DNA of 64,000 bases from Smittia aterrima. Its lineage: Eukaryota; Arthropoda; Insecta; Diptera; Chironomidae. Shown here piece after piece: positions 12,101-24,171 of the stretch. Every line of letters starts with the position of its first letter. The stretch's first letter is position 1. The DNA is taken from positions 13,206,001 through 13,270,000 of the forward strand of contig CP093831.1 of the NCBI GenBank assembly GCA_033063855.1. Reading direction: 5' to 3'. Below the pieces are notes generated by a model, which saw only the letters and a list, made by a program, of their open reading frames with translations, was not told the DNA's origin and ran no database searches. Made by a program: the position numbers and the translations under genes.

Positions 12101-15100
12101 TCACAATAATTTTGCTTGAAAAGAATAACATTATAACAGTCGACGGTTGTTGTTTGCTAATAGCAAAGATGAGGGGATGAGAGACCAAATATCCGCTTAG
12201 CAAAACCCGTTTTTCCTTCTTCGAATTTTTCGTTGAGAAGTCTAAATTTTGCTTTAGGTTATGTCCCAGAAATTATTCTTGAGATTTTTGCTATGAAAAC
12301 CGAAGAATCAAGCGAATGTCTATAGCAACATTCTGGAAAACAACCCTCACAGAGATCACCTTGAACTAACGTAAAAGCAGAGTCGGATTAAATTTTCAGC
12401 AATTAAAACTTTTGAGAGAAAACATTTTCACTTCATTTTCATTGAGGGAAAATTTTTAGGCCTGAAATGAAGAATTAATGCAAATTTATCTTAAACACTT
12501 CACAAACTCTGATACCTGCTCTTGTTGTTCTCATGCACTGAATATTTTGACCTAATCCCAATGATATTACGATCTTAGAACGCGCCCTAAATGTTTTGAT
12601 TCAATCTCACTTTTCACTCGACTACATCTCCGCCTCAAATAAACTTGTACGTGCTAAAAGCTTGAGAAACGTCAGAATCGTAATCCGGAACGAAGAAGAC
12701 TGAATTTAAAAGAGTTTGACCTCGACAACAAGAAACACGTTTCCTTTGAAACTTCCGAAACCGTGCTTTGATATTAATGATGTCAAGCTGTTCATTCGAG
12801 GCGTCGACATCTGTTGAGGCGAAATCTTTCAAGACATATCATTACAATTTTTCAAATATACTTCTTGTTAGAGAAGCAGCAAAAAGATGTGCTCAGCTGA
12901 AGTACTTTGAACTCCCACATCAATCAAGGGCTTGTGAAGAGCGGAAACATTTCACACACAATGTCAATATGTTAGATTTTGTCTGACGAGGGAGGATACG
13001 AGCTCTTGCAGATTCAGAAGAAACATGATTAATTTCTTTCTTGTCTCGCAACAAGGCAAATTGTATCGCCTTCCTTAGATCCGCTTCTTGATCGATTTCG
13101 AACGATTTTTTATTTCTCTCGTCGAGCCTTAAGGAACATTTTTTATGGTTCAATAGGTTTATGTCTTCTTGTTTGAAGGAAATGAAATGAAACATAAAAA
13201 AGGTTTGATGGGTTTGATTTACATCTTTCATTCTTGTCTGTAGTCGGGAAACGAAAGGAAGAGAAAGTTTAAGAAAAGTATTTCATCTTATGACGGACCA
13301 TTATTTGCATTACCGCTTCGTTCGTTGTTGTAAACGCTAAGTGAGGGCCAATCGACTGAATTCATCGTGAGAAGTTGGAAAGATGGGGGCTATGTGAACA
13401 TAAAAGCTCGTCTTGGTTTGAGTTTTGCCGGAGGAAGTTACAAAAGGATTAGCATTCGACAAGCCAAAGCTCTGAAAATTTATCAGTGCCATCAATTTCG
13501 ATCCTTTCACACAAGTTAGTTTGCTCTTTGTGTCTGACCGAAGAAAGGCAGCGCTTTTTGCTCCAATAAAAGACAACTTTGCCCTACTTAACTTTACAAT
13601 CGAAAGCGATAAATCTCCCTTTCTCTTCCCGTTTGAATCCTTCTTGCACCTTTCATGCCAAAAATTTCACCCACGCTCGTAATCGCTGCCATCGATGTGA
13701 ATAGACCGTTGAATATATTATCGATAAATCATAACTCATCTTTGCGTATGATTCGTGAACAATAAGCCTATAATCTTGTTCATCGTTGCCATAAACTTTG
13801 ACAAACTTTCGCTACCAATTAAAACTTATTTATTTATTTATTCAGAGAAACTTTTAATAAAACAATTGAAAGGTTGAGAAATAATTTAGTTTAATCTTTG
13901 AGTAGATGATTGACGATGCAATCATCATTAATGTATACGAGGAAATCGTTTCCCATGAGCAATTGTATTTACTTTTTATTGCACCGCAAGAGCTCTGAAT
14001 TTATCTATATTTGATCTGATCTCAGCTTCACAAATGCAAAAGTGATAAATCCAAAAAATAACTCATTTCAGTGAATAAATCAAACAACATTTCGTTAAAA
14101 GTTGCAAATTTTTCATTTTTCGAAGGTTGATTTATGAAATTGCTTTTTATATGTTTGAAGTTTCAACTTTTATGATAACTGTCGGTAAATATCATAAATT
14201 TCAATTTCACTGGGATTTCAAGCACTTTTATGATAAATTGCTTTAAGCGACTGTTTCATCAACTCATCTCGAAAGCTTTGCAGTTTCATGTAGTGATAAA
14301 CTCTAACAAATCCATGCACCTCGTTAAGGATTGAAAACAGTCTTGTGCTGAAGTCAAAAGTTAATCTCAGGCTGAGAAACTTTTCGTTCTTCTAATTTAT
14401 ATCGCTCTCTCGGAAAATTAAAGACGAATAATGGATGAAGCCATCCAAGACCCCGAGAGTGTCTAAACTTCTACATGTAATTTAAAAAGACAATCTGCTC
14501 GCTCCACTTAAATTTATAGACCATTTAGATTGTCGTTTAAAAGCTAAGTTTTCGTGGCGACTTTAAGAAGATAACTCGCTTACATTCTAAGATCGTTTCG
14601 AGATTTAAATTGCATGGAAAAGCGTCTTCCCCTCCTGGAGCGAATGATTAATTGGCCTTGCACCAAACTTCCTTTAAGATGAAGAAATCTTCCTGAACGT
14701 GAGAATATTAATATTCTCCTTGCAAAGGAGGAAGTGAGGGAAGCGTTGCGAGATTCAAATAGACGGGAGGGAAAACCGAAACGATTGAAACTCCACCCAG
14801 AAACTTAGTTTGAAAATCATTTTTCTTCTAGCAGAATTCCTTGCAAATTATTTATCCACGTGAGGTTTTCCCTTTTGCTTACCTGCCGAAGTCTTTAATA
14901 TATCACGTTACAGCTTCATGTTGCAGCAATCGTAAAAATGATGAACGAGTCTCTTATGGGAAAGGATTTGTTTATGTAACCTTGCTGCCTTTACCACAGT
15001 ACATTGAAGAGGAAAATATTTGCAGAAGGAAACGTTGTCTAAATAGAAAACATCATCATCAAACTAGCGGAATGAAACTGCTCTCGGGCAGCAACAACAT

Positions 15101-16900
15101 CAACGTTTCGTTGGGTGTCGATCAATAAAGGCAAAAATGAGTGAGCGAGAGTCTTTTATGAAGCAAATTAGTTATGATTTGTGACCAATTACTCTTAATT
15201 ATGTTATGATGATGATGTTACTGCTGGACGGTGAAGGAAACTTCGGACAGAGAGAGAGAGAGGAAGCCTCGACGGTATGAGAATAAAGTAATCAGCGAGT
15301 AAGTAATGTAAATTGAGGGCAACTTGTTCATGTCAATTAGCAAGCTACTTACGAACACATTAAACGAAGCTTGATTCTCTTATATTTCATCAAACCGTAA
15401 TCGACTTAAAACGCCTCGAGACCTCATTTTAAAGCTTTGTTCATTCCGGTAGACTTATTTCAACAGTGTCGCAAGCTGTCATGTTTCGAGCTTCAAATAA
15501 AAAGGAATATAGTCGGAAAAAAAATCAATAGAATGTTCATTTTTCACGAAACGTTTTACGATTCTCGTCCCAGCTGTCTATCAGCATTAGGTTCGTTCAG
15601 CCACAAAATTCTCCCGCGAACCGACGAAAAGCTTCGAAAATCTCCCAATCAAAATTCATAAAGTTTCAAATATTTAAAACATTTGACAGTTTCAATGGCT
15701 CGAATCATGATTTATGTTGAAGTTTTCCAGTATTTTGATCACGCAAGAGATTTTCCTCCACGCTATACATGAGCTCGACTCAAATGCATTCATCGTTTCT
15801 GGCGAATGTTTAAATGCATTCAAATCATAAAATATTTAATTTCCTAGCATGCTACTAGCATCAGAATTTGAATAGAGAAAGAAAAACTTAGACTGAGTAA
15901 CTTTTTTTTTATGAATTTTTTATGTAAATTTAAAAGATTTGAAGAGTTATTTTGAAATTATTGGAAAGTAAAATGATTTCAAGAAATTTACATAATTTTT
16001 GTTATTAATATTTTATTCTTGGAATATCTTTGAAGTCTCCTAAGAATAATTTTATAAGTGAATTTATTTCCTTGGTGATCTTGAGAGAAACATTTTCTAT
16101 TAAATGAAGTTGTTTACGTTTCTCTAAGTTTATTTCCAATCAAGTTCTCGCAACTGCCTCAAATAAGATTTCACTAGAAAATCTTCTTAAAAGCTTAATT
16201 CTTCATTCTACTTTTACTTTTCCTATCCTCAAAAATAGAAGCTGCCAACGATTTCCTATCTTCGACGAAGAATTTTCATGAACAAATCGATTTACGTTCG
16301 CTCAGATAATGTCGCTTTGTATAAAAAATAGAATTCAAAAACAAAATAAACTTTTTAAAGCAAAATTGAACTTTTTTTTTCATTCACATTCACATCGAGT
16401 TCGGTTGACATTCGATTCGAATTCCCACATTTGTTGCTTTAAATTTTAAATGACAGCAAAGCAAAATCGATAAACAAAAAAATCCGTGTCACCCGCCAGG
16501 GCTTGCAATCGTACCTGCTGATTTTTTTTAATTCATTTAAGCTTAATCTGTTTATAGAGGAAAAAAATTGAAAATGACTGGCATGGGAGAAGGGAGAAAC
16601 ATTGGGTTTCCCGCAAAGTTTTTGCTTTCTTGTGCTCGTTCGTCTCTCGACAAAACTAATGGAATGAAATAAAATTATCGCCGTAATACGTCGCTGCTGT
16701 GGGAATGCCATTTCTCCCATTCTCACCATTCTTCGGATGTTGCTCTGCGGAAAATTTTATTCACGAAAAAGGAAAAACAACACGAAATGCTTTCACACTC
16801 AATTAGTTTTTTGTCGAAATGTAACGAGCTGAATTGGTTTATGCGAACAGTTCTCTTTAATAGATTATGCTGTTGCGATAAAAGTCAACAAGAAAAACAC
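6104..16900. other. Gene-free stretch
   Basis: About 10.8 kb with no supportable coding exon. It holds a short (AG)7 run at 15,249-15,262, a TTTA-type run at about 13,826-13,842, and a palindrome at 14,701-14,718. Open frames reach at most 103 codons (12,920-13,231 minus) and none has recognisable motifs. Confidence 0.5.
14701..14730. repeat. 18-bp perfect palindrome with adjoining hairpin
   Basis: GAGAATATTAATATTCTC (14,701-14,718) is its own reverse complement. It overlaps CTCCTTGCAAAGGAG (14,716-14,730), which has 6-base arms around 3 bases. No gene is nearby, and palindromes of this size occur occasionally by chance in AT-rich DNA. Confidence 0.5.
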
Positions 16901-16966
16901 TCGAACAATCAGAAAGTCAGTTGATAAGAAATGTCTGCGACGCAAAGCGCGTTTGTTCAATTTATT
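16856..16966 (-). terminator. Candidate poly(A) signals for the chitinase gene
   Basis: On the minus strand AATAAA occupies 16,966-16,961 and contains the chitinase stop codon (CAA TAA ATT). A weaker ATTAAA lies at 16,861-16,856, about 100 bases further on. If the first is used, the 3' UTR is only about 10-30 bases. If not, the second gives a normal short 3' UTR. Confidence 0.4.
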
Positions 16967-18885
16967 GTTTGTGCGATGTTATTCTCGAGTAGTCATTAAT
17001 TACTTTCTTCGATGTGTTAATCAGAGGATACGGCATGTTATAACAGTTACCGCGAAAGTCGTCAGTGTCAATCGTCCAGAACATGACGCCACCCAGGCCC
17101 TTTTCCATAGCATACATCGTCTGTAAACAATAAAGGAAATTGATTGATGATCTCTTCACCCCTAAACACAAGTCCTCACTTTTTGAAAGACAGTTTCTGG
17201 GTCGTCGTAACTGATCCACTGTTTACCACGCTTCGCAACTTTTGACGCGTTCTTCACCAAATGCTTTACACTCCAGTCACCACGACTTAGAAGCAGGCAA
17301 ATCTAATGTGGAGGAGAATGTGATAAATGGAATTTCAAATCGTGCTCTCTTCACCTCATTGAATCCCAACGAGCCACGAGATAAAGTGAAAGGTCCTGGA
17401 TCACCAAATCCGTCAACAGCCTCATCGACGCCATCTCGACGAGTATCCTTGAGTGTGTAGGTTCGTCCATAAGTAGGAATTCCCATGATAAGTTTCTCCG
17501 GAGGGCATCCCTGAGCAAGAAAGCGTTCAACATTCTCAGCAACCGTCTCAGTATAAGGATTTTGATTGCTTTCTCGATGTAATGGAGCGTTAATGGAAGT
17601 TCGATTGACTTCATGATAATCGTAGCTCATTATTAGAACGAGATCCAAAGCTCTGTGAACGAAGCGAGATCACGAATGAACATTTCACAGATTTTTATCA
17701 TCGAGAATAATTTCAATCAGCGTCGTTCACCTTCAGCGACCGAGAGAAAGAGAAAAAGTTTTATTGACTTACTCGCAGAGCTCTTTCATCGGTGAATAAG
17801 CTTCGCGAATATAAGTTGACGTGGCACCGACTGCAGCTGTTACTAGCTTTCCCCGCTTCGTCAATCGACTCTTCAAACTCTTAACAAGCTTTACAAAGTT
17901 CACTTTATCGTCTTTGATTCCGCCGCGCTGTGAATGTTTTTGAGTTATTGATTTCTTAATGATGCTAATGCACTTACCATCGCAGGGTATTCCCAATCAA
18001 TATCAATCTAAGCCATCAAATGAAAATGACAGAAAGAATCGAAAAGAAAATTAGTTTGTCTGGGTCGACAAGCCCGCAAAGTGTCGCTCACCCCATCAAA
18101 GCCGTAAAAGACGAGAAACTTCAACACATTATCCGCAAACTTTGTCCTCGACTCCTCGGTCTCAGCAAGCACCGAATACTTTTCACTGCCTAATAAACGT
18201 TGCTCTCAATAACATTCACTTCATTCGTAATCATACTCAACCTTCATCCCATCCTTAAATCAAACCGAAAGCAAATTTTCCTTTTTAAATTATGCGAAAA
18301 CTCGTTTAGGACTTCTCGTGAACTTTGAGAGTCGGTGATTAAATTCAAATTTATTTTCAAAGTACATCCACTCACCTCCTATCGCGATGAGAACCTTCAA
18401 GCACGGATTCTTCCCGCGCAGTTCGAGAGTCTTATGATAATTTCCTATGAACGAATTTTTTGGAAATTAAAAACTTTTCGCATTATCAAAGAGATTGCCC
18501 GAGTTTCGTTCCCTTACTGTCTCTGACGTCACTATCGACGTCTAAGGAAATGATGTTGCCTTCGAGTGAGAGGCCGGCAAATGTGTAAACAATGTGCGTG
18601 CAGAGAAAAGGATCCACTTTGTCAACATGATAAGATCCATCGCCTGGACGGAATTTCGACCAACCCGATAAGTAGCAAACAACTTTCTTATCTTCTCGGT
18701 TTCCCAGGGATGAGAATAAGACGAAGAAGGGACAAGAAAAGTATTAAAATTTATTGCGAAAGTTTTTCATTATTAGATCTTCTTGTTTTGCGTTTACTTG
18801 TGGGACAATTGTAGCCGTAACATTCAATTAGCAGTGGGAATAAGGCGAGAGTCGAGATGATGAAGATGATTACATTAGAATTCAT
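16962..18885 (-). CDS. Secreted family-18 (GH18) chitinase, 10 exons, complete
   Basis: The predicted product hydrolyses beta-1,4 linkages of chitin, probably in the gut lumen or extracellular space. Exons (minus strand, in order): 18798-18885, 18518-18694, 18376-18444, 18242-18253, 18092-18189, 17978-18007, 17773-17927, 17355-17652, 17180-17302 and 16962-17120. They sum to 1,209 bp = 402 residues plus stop, with GT-AG introns of 50-122 bp and an intact frame. Residues 1 to about 22 form a signal peptide (MNSNVIIFIISTLALFPLL). All four insect GH18 motifs are visible: KVLIAIGGW (105-113), FDGIDIDWEYP (146-156) with D147/D150/D152 and catalytic acid E154, MSYDYH (218-223), and GGVMFWTIDTDDF (360-372) with the conserved Trp365. 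N-terminal VVCYLSGW and VDPFLCTHIVYTF are also typical. The protein ends soon after the catalytic barrel, with no chitin-binding CBM14 domain and no Ser/Thr linker, like short single-domain (group IV-like, often midgut) chitinases. Intact E154 argues against a catalytically dead IDGF-type protein. The exact paralog is not assigned. Confidence 0.93.
17978..18007 (-). other. 30-bp chitinase exon carrying the catalytic acid
   Basis: This phase-0 exon encodes only IDIDWEYPAM, including D150, D152 and the proton donor E154. It is flanked by introns of 84 bp (18008-18091; GT-AG) and 50 bp (17928-17977). The upstream exon ends in FDG and the downstream one starts RGGIKDDK, so the DxxDxDxE motif is split across a splice junction. 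Its length is a multiple of three. Confidence 0.9.
18242..18253 (-). other. 12-bp chitinase microexon
   Basis: Inferred because the frame would otherwise read IGG directly into SEKYS, lacking the conserved Trp of the KxxxxxGGW motif. The 12 bases between a minus-strand acceptor (tttaag) and donor (gttgag) supply exactly G-W-D-E-G in the correct phase (g|ga tgg gat gaa g|gc), giving GGWDEGSEKYS as expected for GH18. The donor is slightly off consensus (GTTGAG). Skipping keeps frame. Confidence 0.8.
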
Positions 18886-18982
18886 TTTAGCGAAAAGCAC
18901 AAACAAAACTTTCGCGACAACTTTGCCCGTTAACGCGCTCGACAGTAATCACGGGCGAAAAACAAAAAATAACCGAATAAAA

Positions 18983-19034
18983 AACTGAGGCATGCGAATG
19001 GTGTCGCTCTTATATATTGAGTTTTATCTTATCG
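18983..19034 (-). promoter_or_regulatory. Chitinase core promoter: GATA sites, TATA box, initiator
   Basis: Reading on the minus strand, CGATAAGATAAAAC (19,034-19,021) contains two GATA-factor sites. It is followed by TATATAAG (19,016-19,009) and TCAGTT (18,988-18,983). The A of the initiator, at 18,986, is 30 bases from the first T of the TATA box, which is textbook spacing and predicts a 5' UTR of about 101 bases. GATA factors commonly control dipteran midgut genes, which fits a digestive chitinase. Tissue is inference. Confidence 0.75.
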
Positions 19035-22000
19035 AATTTAGTGCTTAATGGATTCCTGTGTACCTTTTGCTTGCTAGTTCCTTTCACGGAACTTGAGAGC
19101 GGGAGTACATTTCATTTCACTTCCGAAACATAACGTAGAACGTGACGATTCTTCGGCAGCACGACGACGATAAGAGCGACCCTGCAAAATTTACGATGGC
19201 AGCATTGATTTATAAATCAAGAGGCGAAAATGATGAGATTACTGATTTTGGCGATGAGGATAAGTTTACAAGAGATTAAGAGGTCGAAAGCGAGAGAAGA
19301 AAGTCTTTTAATGGGAATTAGGAGGAGATGAGGAATTTAATTGCTTGACAAGCACATTTGATATTCATCGAATGACATCATGAATTATTTGGAGAACACC
19401 AAACTGCTAATTCAAGATGGATGGAGGAGAGTGACTAATTAATAATTAACTACTGCTGTAATCAATCTGAGATAACGTAATTACCAAGTCATTAATAGCA
19501 TGACGACGAGGTTTGTTGAAAGAGGTAGGCTGGAAAGTCGACGTCCTTGTCGTCTGTGATTCAAGAGTTAGTCGAGTGGAAAATTGAAATAAACGAAGTT
19601 TCTTTTTATAGAGCGAAACTCTGTGATTTCGTTTCTCGTTTTTGGCACGAGCACTTTCATTCATTCGCAGAATGGCGCATTTCTTAATTGATTTCTAAGA
19701 AGTAAAAACTTTTCTTGGGTCATAAATATATTTCCCACTCACTTGAAAACTCACTTCAAAACTCAATTAATAATTCATTCGAAAGGGAAATAAAAATGTC
19801 GTTGTTGGCTTTCAGACGTTCCATTAGCGGAGCTTTCTTCCTTCCAATTATTTTCTCATAAACAGAGGAGACGAAGGTAAGAAGAAGTGAAAATGTTTTG
19901 CGAGAAGGCATTCACTCGAAAAGTGATTGCTCATCGCTAGCAAATTACTCTGCAAAGCTAAAGCCTAAGAAGAGCTTTTGAAGCTTTCCAAACTTCAATC
20001 CGCTGGGGAAGCTTTGCAAAAAGCGTGCGACAACTTTCTCGTTGAACTTTTGCAAACTTTACTAAGAATGCGAGACAGAGATAAAACTCGGCACCTGAGA
20101 GATTGCCTCACAAATCCCTTGAAGGTTCTCGCAAACATCTTAAAATATTTTTGGCTTCCTTACGATAAATACATAGATTAAACTTTTAATTAAAAACATC
20201 ATAACTCATGCAAAGTTTTTAACAATCGACTCGAGTTATTGAATGAAACACAAACTTAGGCGTCGAACTTTATTAATTTTGTCGCCTTCAGCGACCTCAA
20301 AGCAAAGCCAAACCGCCAATGAAAAAGATTTTAAATCAATTTAACGACGCTTTTGTTTTCGTCACAAGAACATCAAAATTTAATTAAGAAATCTCTCTCG
20401 TTCAGACGAGGAGACAAAAAAATATTTCCAAGAATGACTTCAAAAACTCGCCAAAAACAAGAGAATCTCGATGGGAAGAAAGCTTGTGCTTAATTGTTCA
20501 TTAAGTGTCGTTCCGTGTGATGAAATTTTCATTTCTCGCCGACGTCTTGAAAAATGAGCAGTTCTGATCCTCGAGCGAGATTCTTAAGGCCCTCGTCGAC
20601 TCCTAAACGTGATTAATGTCATAAAAATGAAAATCGTTCAAGATATCTTCGAGGGTAATAAAATTTTCAAATTGCCATTCAGTTATCGATGTAGCTTGAG
20701 TACAGAAAATTTGTTTTCCGTCGCTCTCACGGTCGCACGCATCTTCGTTGTCGCCTACACTTTTTTATGTCATTATTATCGAACGAGGCTAAATAAAAAA
20801 TGAGAGAAAAACAGTGAAAGTAATTGGAAAATGTCTACAAGAGCTTTCGCACCAGCTGAAGATGAACGACGATGCAAGACACGACTTAATGTGATTCGAA
20901 GAGCACAACAGAGATTTTCACAATACGAGGAAAGGTCTTTGTTCTCAATTAGGGATCGTTCATAAATTATTCTAAAGCCCGAAGCTCGGGGAATCCTTGC
21001 AAGCAAAGTAGCAAGTTTACTCTCATTATTAATGAACGGTCCCCTCATGTGTGCTTGAAATTTTATTTCCTCGAATGAACAGAAAGAATTCATCATCAAC
21101 AGCGTGGAGCATGAAGGTGAAATGTGTTTTGTATCATTCATCCTCCTCTAAAATCACCGGCGGAATAAAAAGAAAAGCATTTGGACAGGCCATCACAACT
21201 TTAACAAAAGGCAAATCAAAAAAAAAACCTTTCTCCTCTCCCGAAAAAAAAACAAGAGGAGAACGAGATTCCATTGTGTTGCGGCAGTGGCGGACAAAGG
21301 AAGAAAAAATAATAATTTTCAATAAGCAAAAGCACAAAAGGCAAGCGAGGGAGTACGAGACCTAAGAAGGAAGATAAACATTGCGGGAAGTGCCACAATG
21401 TGAGCTACCCCGAGATGGAAGAAAATTCATAAAACGGACAGAAAAAGGAGATTTTTCTAAATCGCTTCATTTGATGAACGGACAGTTTGCTGTAATGCCA
21501 GAGACATTGAAGGTTAAATCGTTTCCTCCTACCTTGAAGTTCTCTTTAAATATTCACTCTTCATCAATTGAATATTACGAAGTAAAATCAATTTTAAACG
21601 AAAGTTAGTCAAATGGGAATCGGAAGGAGAACAAACGTTTTATCGGAAAATCGTATCGCATTTCGTCCGAGTTATGATTAATGGCCGTCGGTTTAGCAGC
21701 AATAGAAAGAGGGAAGCGGGAGTGAACACTTCGACTGATAGCTTAATAAAAAAAAACGCTGTTTTGTGCTTCATCACTGAGGCTATCGCAGATAAAGGCG
21801 TCTTCCTCTGGAGAGATTTACGATAACAAATTATTGAGTTTATAGACTCTGAATATGGTTTTATAGGCAATGTCAATTGAAACGTGAGATCAAGCAACTA
21901 AAGGACTTCTCGCCATCATATAAAGAATATTAAAATGCAAAAGTAATGATCCACAATAAACAAAATGTCATTTGCAAGAAGTTGAGTTGAACTCGTTAAA

Positions 22001-23995
22001 CTTGTCATTAAAATGGAATGCATATGAGCGTCCCGCTTATTAAAAAAATAAATGAAGATTTTCACGATTGTTTATCAAGCTTGAGCTTTCGCTTGAGTGA
22101 TTATGCAGCTGATTTTAATAGAAATTTCCTGTTGCAATACAAAGAAAGCGCTTCATTCAAAAGAAGCCTGAGGCTTCGCAGAATAACGCGATTCATTATT
22201 TCGATTGAGGAATCCCGCGAAAATTGACTCAATTTAAATTCCAATTACAGTCGACACCGACACTTCAAAAGCAGATGCCGTTGAGTGAGTGTTCTAGAAT
22301 AAATGTCGTAAAGGCAATTCTTGCGAACGAAGCATGAATGATGAATTCATATTTTATAATGTAAATCGCTGCAAAAAGCAATTTTTAATAACATTTTGAA
22401 ATCTTCTTACTTTTGCCTTTGATATCTTCTATCAATAAAAAAAAATTCCGTCAAATCATCTTCTCTCAATCTTGTTCAACTTCATATAAAACTCGTTAGG
22501 AGGGATGTTCGGTGGAAGCATTCAGGGCTGTGAAGATAAGCTCAGATCTGTCATTCTTTGTCTTATTATGTTTTTGCTCTCGAAGAAAGCTTCGAGATAT
22601 GTTTTTCCTTCTCTTGTGCGAGATAAAAGCTCGAGTGAAATGAAAAAGTTAACATGAAGTTCTCCTTTTTACATGAATCATTCATTTTTCTCTTCTATAC
22701 AACTCCAAGTTCAATTCAATGGGATTAAGGATTATTCTATGAAATATTCGATATTTTTTTGTCTTCAAAAATATTTTTTCTTGACTTCCGTCAACCTTGA
22801 AAATAATGAAAATGGAAGCTTTGTGTGTTGGGGAGTCGAAGCATCGAGTTTTCATGTTCACAGGAAGATTTTCACTTTTATGAGCTCAGGGAATGATCGT
22901 AAAATGTGTCAGCGTCTATGAAAGCTTTCAACCAATTCGATGTTTCACTGAAGCTCAGAAATCATCGACGAAGAAATATGAAGGCGAAAAAGCTTAACCA
23001 TTCACTTCAGTTGCGAAGAAATAACTCACGAGAGGAGCTAACCACTTGAAGGTAATTCGTCTGGAAAAGACTTTCCTGAAAAAAAAATTCTGAAAATCTG
23101 TTTTGAAAAATCTGTCGGAAAAATCTAAATTTTTCCACATTTCCTTCCTTATTTTATAAATGTGTCAATAGCAGGTGAAGTCTTCTTTTTTCAATGTAAA
23201 CATTCAGCGCCGGTTTATTATTAAAATATTTTTGTTTATTCTGCTTTAAGTAAAGAAAAGGGACAAACAATGAAGGTTTGATTAATTTCCATAATTTTCG
23301 GCTAATCCCGTCAAAGTAAAACGTCCGAATGTCGAAGCTGAGAGCGAAGAGAGACTGACAGAGAAATTTTTTAATTTAATATAATTAACTTCATCATCGT
23401 AAGTCGTTAATCAAATATTCATTAGACGACTACGACGACTTGTATTAAGCATAAGAAAATGTAATTTGCGTAGGGGGAACACAGCGATACAATCGCGAGA
23501 AAGAATTTCTTTCTTTTGCCCGGTCAAAATTCGCGAGCGTGAGGGAAATAACGGAGCGAAGAAGAAAATTCGAATGAATAAATTTAAGAAAACGCTTCGT
23601 CGTGGGACGACTCGTCGTCAAAGTAAATTTGTTTTCAATCTCAAGTGTTTTTTACTTGCTCAGTCGCTCGACCAAATTCTGTCTCACACCAGAAGAAAAA
23701 ATATTTGATAAAAATTTATTTAAAAGCCTCAGAGGCAAATTCCGCGACTTTAATTGACTTCAATTTCATTTTTCATGGATCGCTAACTTTTCAAAGATGA
23801 ATCTCATTTGAATAATATTAGCAAAAAGGATACGCAGATTAAAAAGTTTCGGTCGCAAGAGTCAAGGGATTTTATTCCGGCTCGAGAATCTTCTCGAGAG
23901 GATCTTCTTCGCATTTTATGTGTTTCAAATAAATGTTTTCTATGTTTTAAGGGAAATGTAAATTTATGGAGGCGAATGGAAATTCTTTGCAAAAG

Positions 23996-24024
23996 TTAAA
24001 GATCAAAAAGTGTTTGATCTTTAA
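23996..24024. repeat. Perfect 12-bp-stem hairpin
   Basis: TTAAAGATCAAA and TTTGATCTTTAA are exact reverse complements separated by 5 bases (aagtg). No gene is recognised here. The stem is shorter than a typical insect pre-miRNA. Confidence 0.6.
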
Positions 24025-24114
24025 GGGAGTGTGTCGCTGATTAACGAGACAAAAATAAACTATCTTTCGACACATTCCAAGATATTTCAGATTACCGAGC
24101 AGCAAAGTCACTTC

Positions 24115-24171
24115 TTAGTCGCCTACGCTTCGAAGAAATGCTTAATTGCCAAAAAGCTCGAAGGCGACTAA
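24115..24171. repeat. Imperfect hairpin, about 12-bp stem
   Basis: TTAGTCGCCT at 24,115-24,124 pairs with AGGCGACTAA at 24,162-24,171. Two more pairs follow after an A-A mismatch, leaving a loop of about 30 bases. It lies about 90 bases from the preceding perfect hairpin. Function unknown. Confidence 0.5.

Noticed and set aside
12920..13231. 103-codon minus-strand ORF
   Set aside because: Composition-driven open frame with no motif and no supporting signals.
20776..21141. 121-codon minus-strand ORF
   Set aside because: No recognisable domain, overlapping comparable frames on the other strand, and no splice or promoter context.
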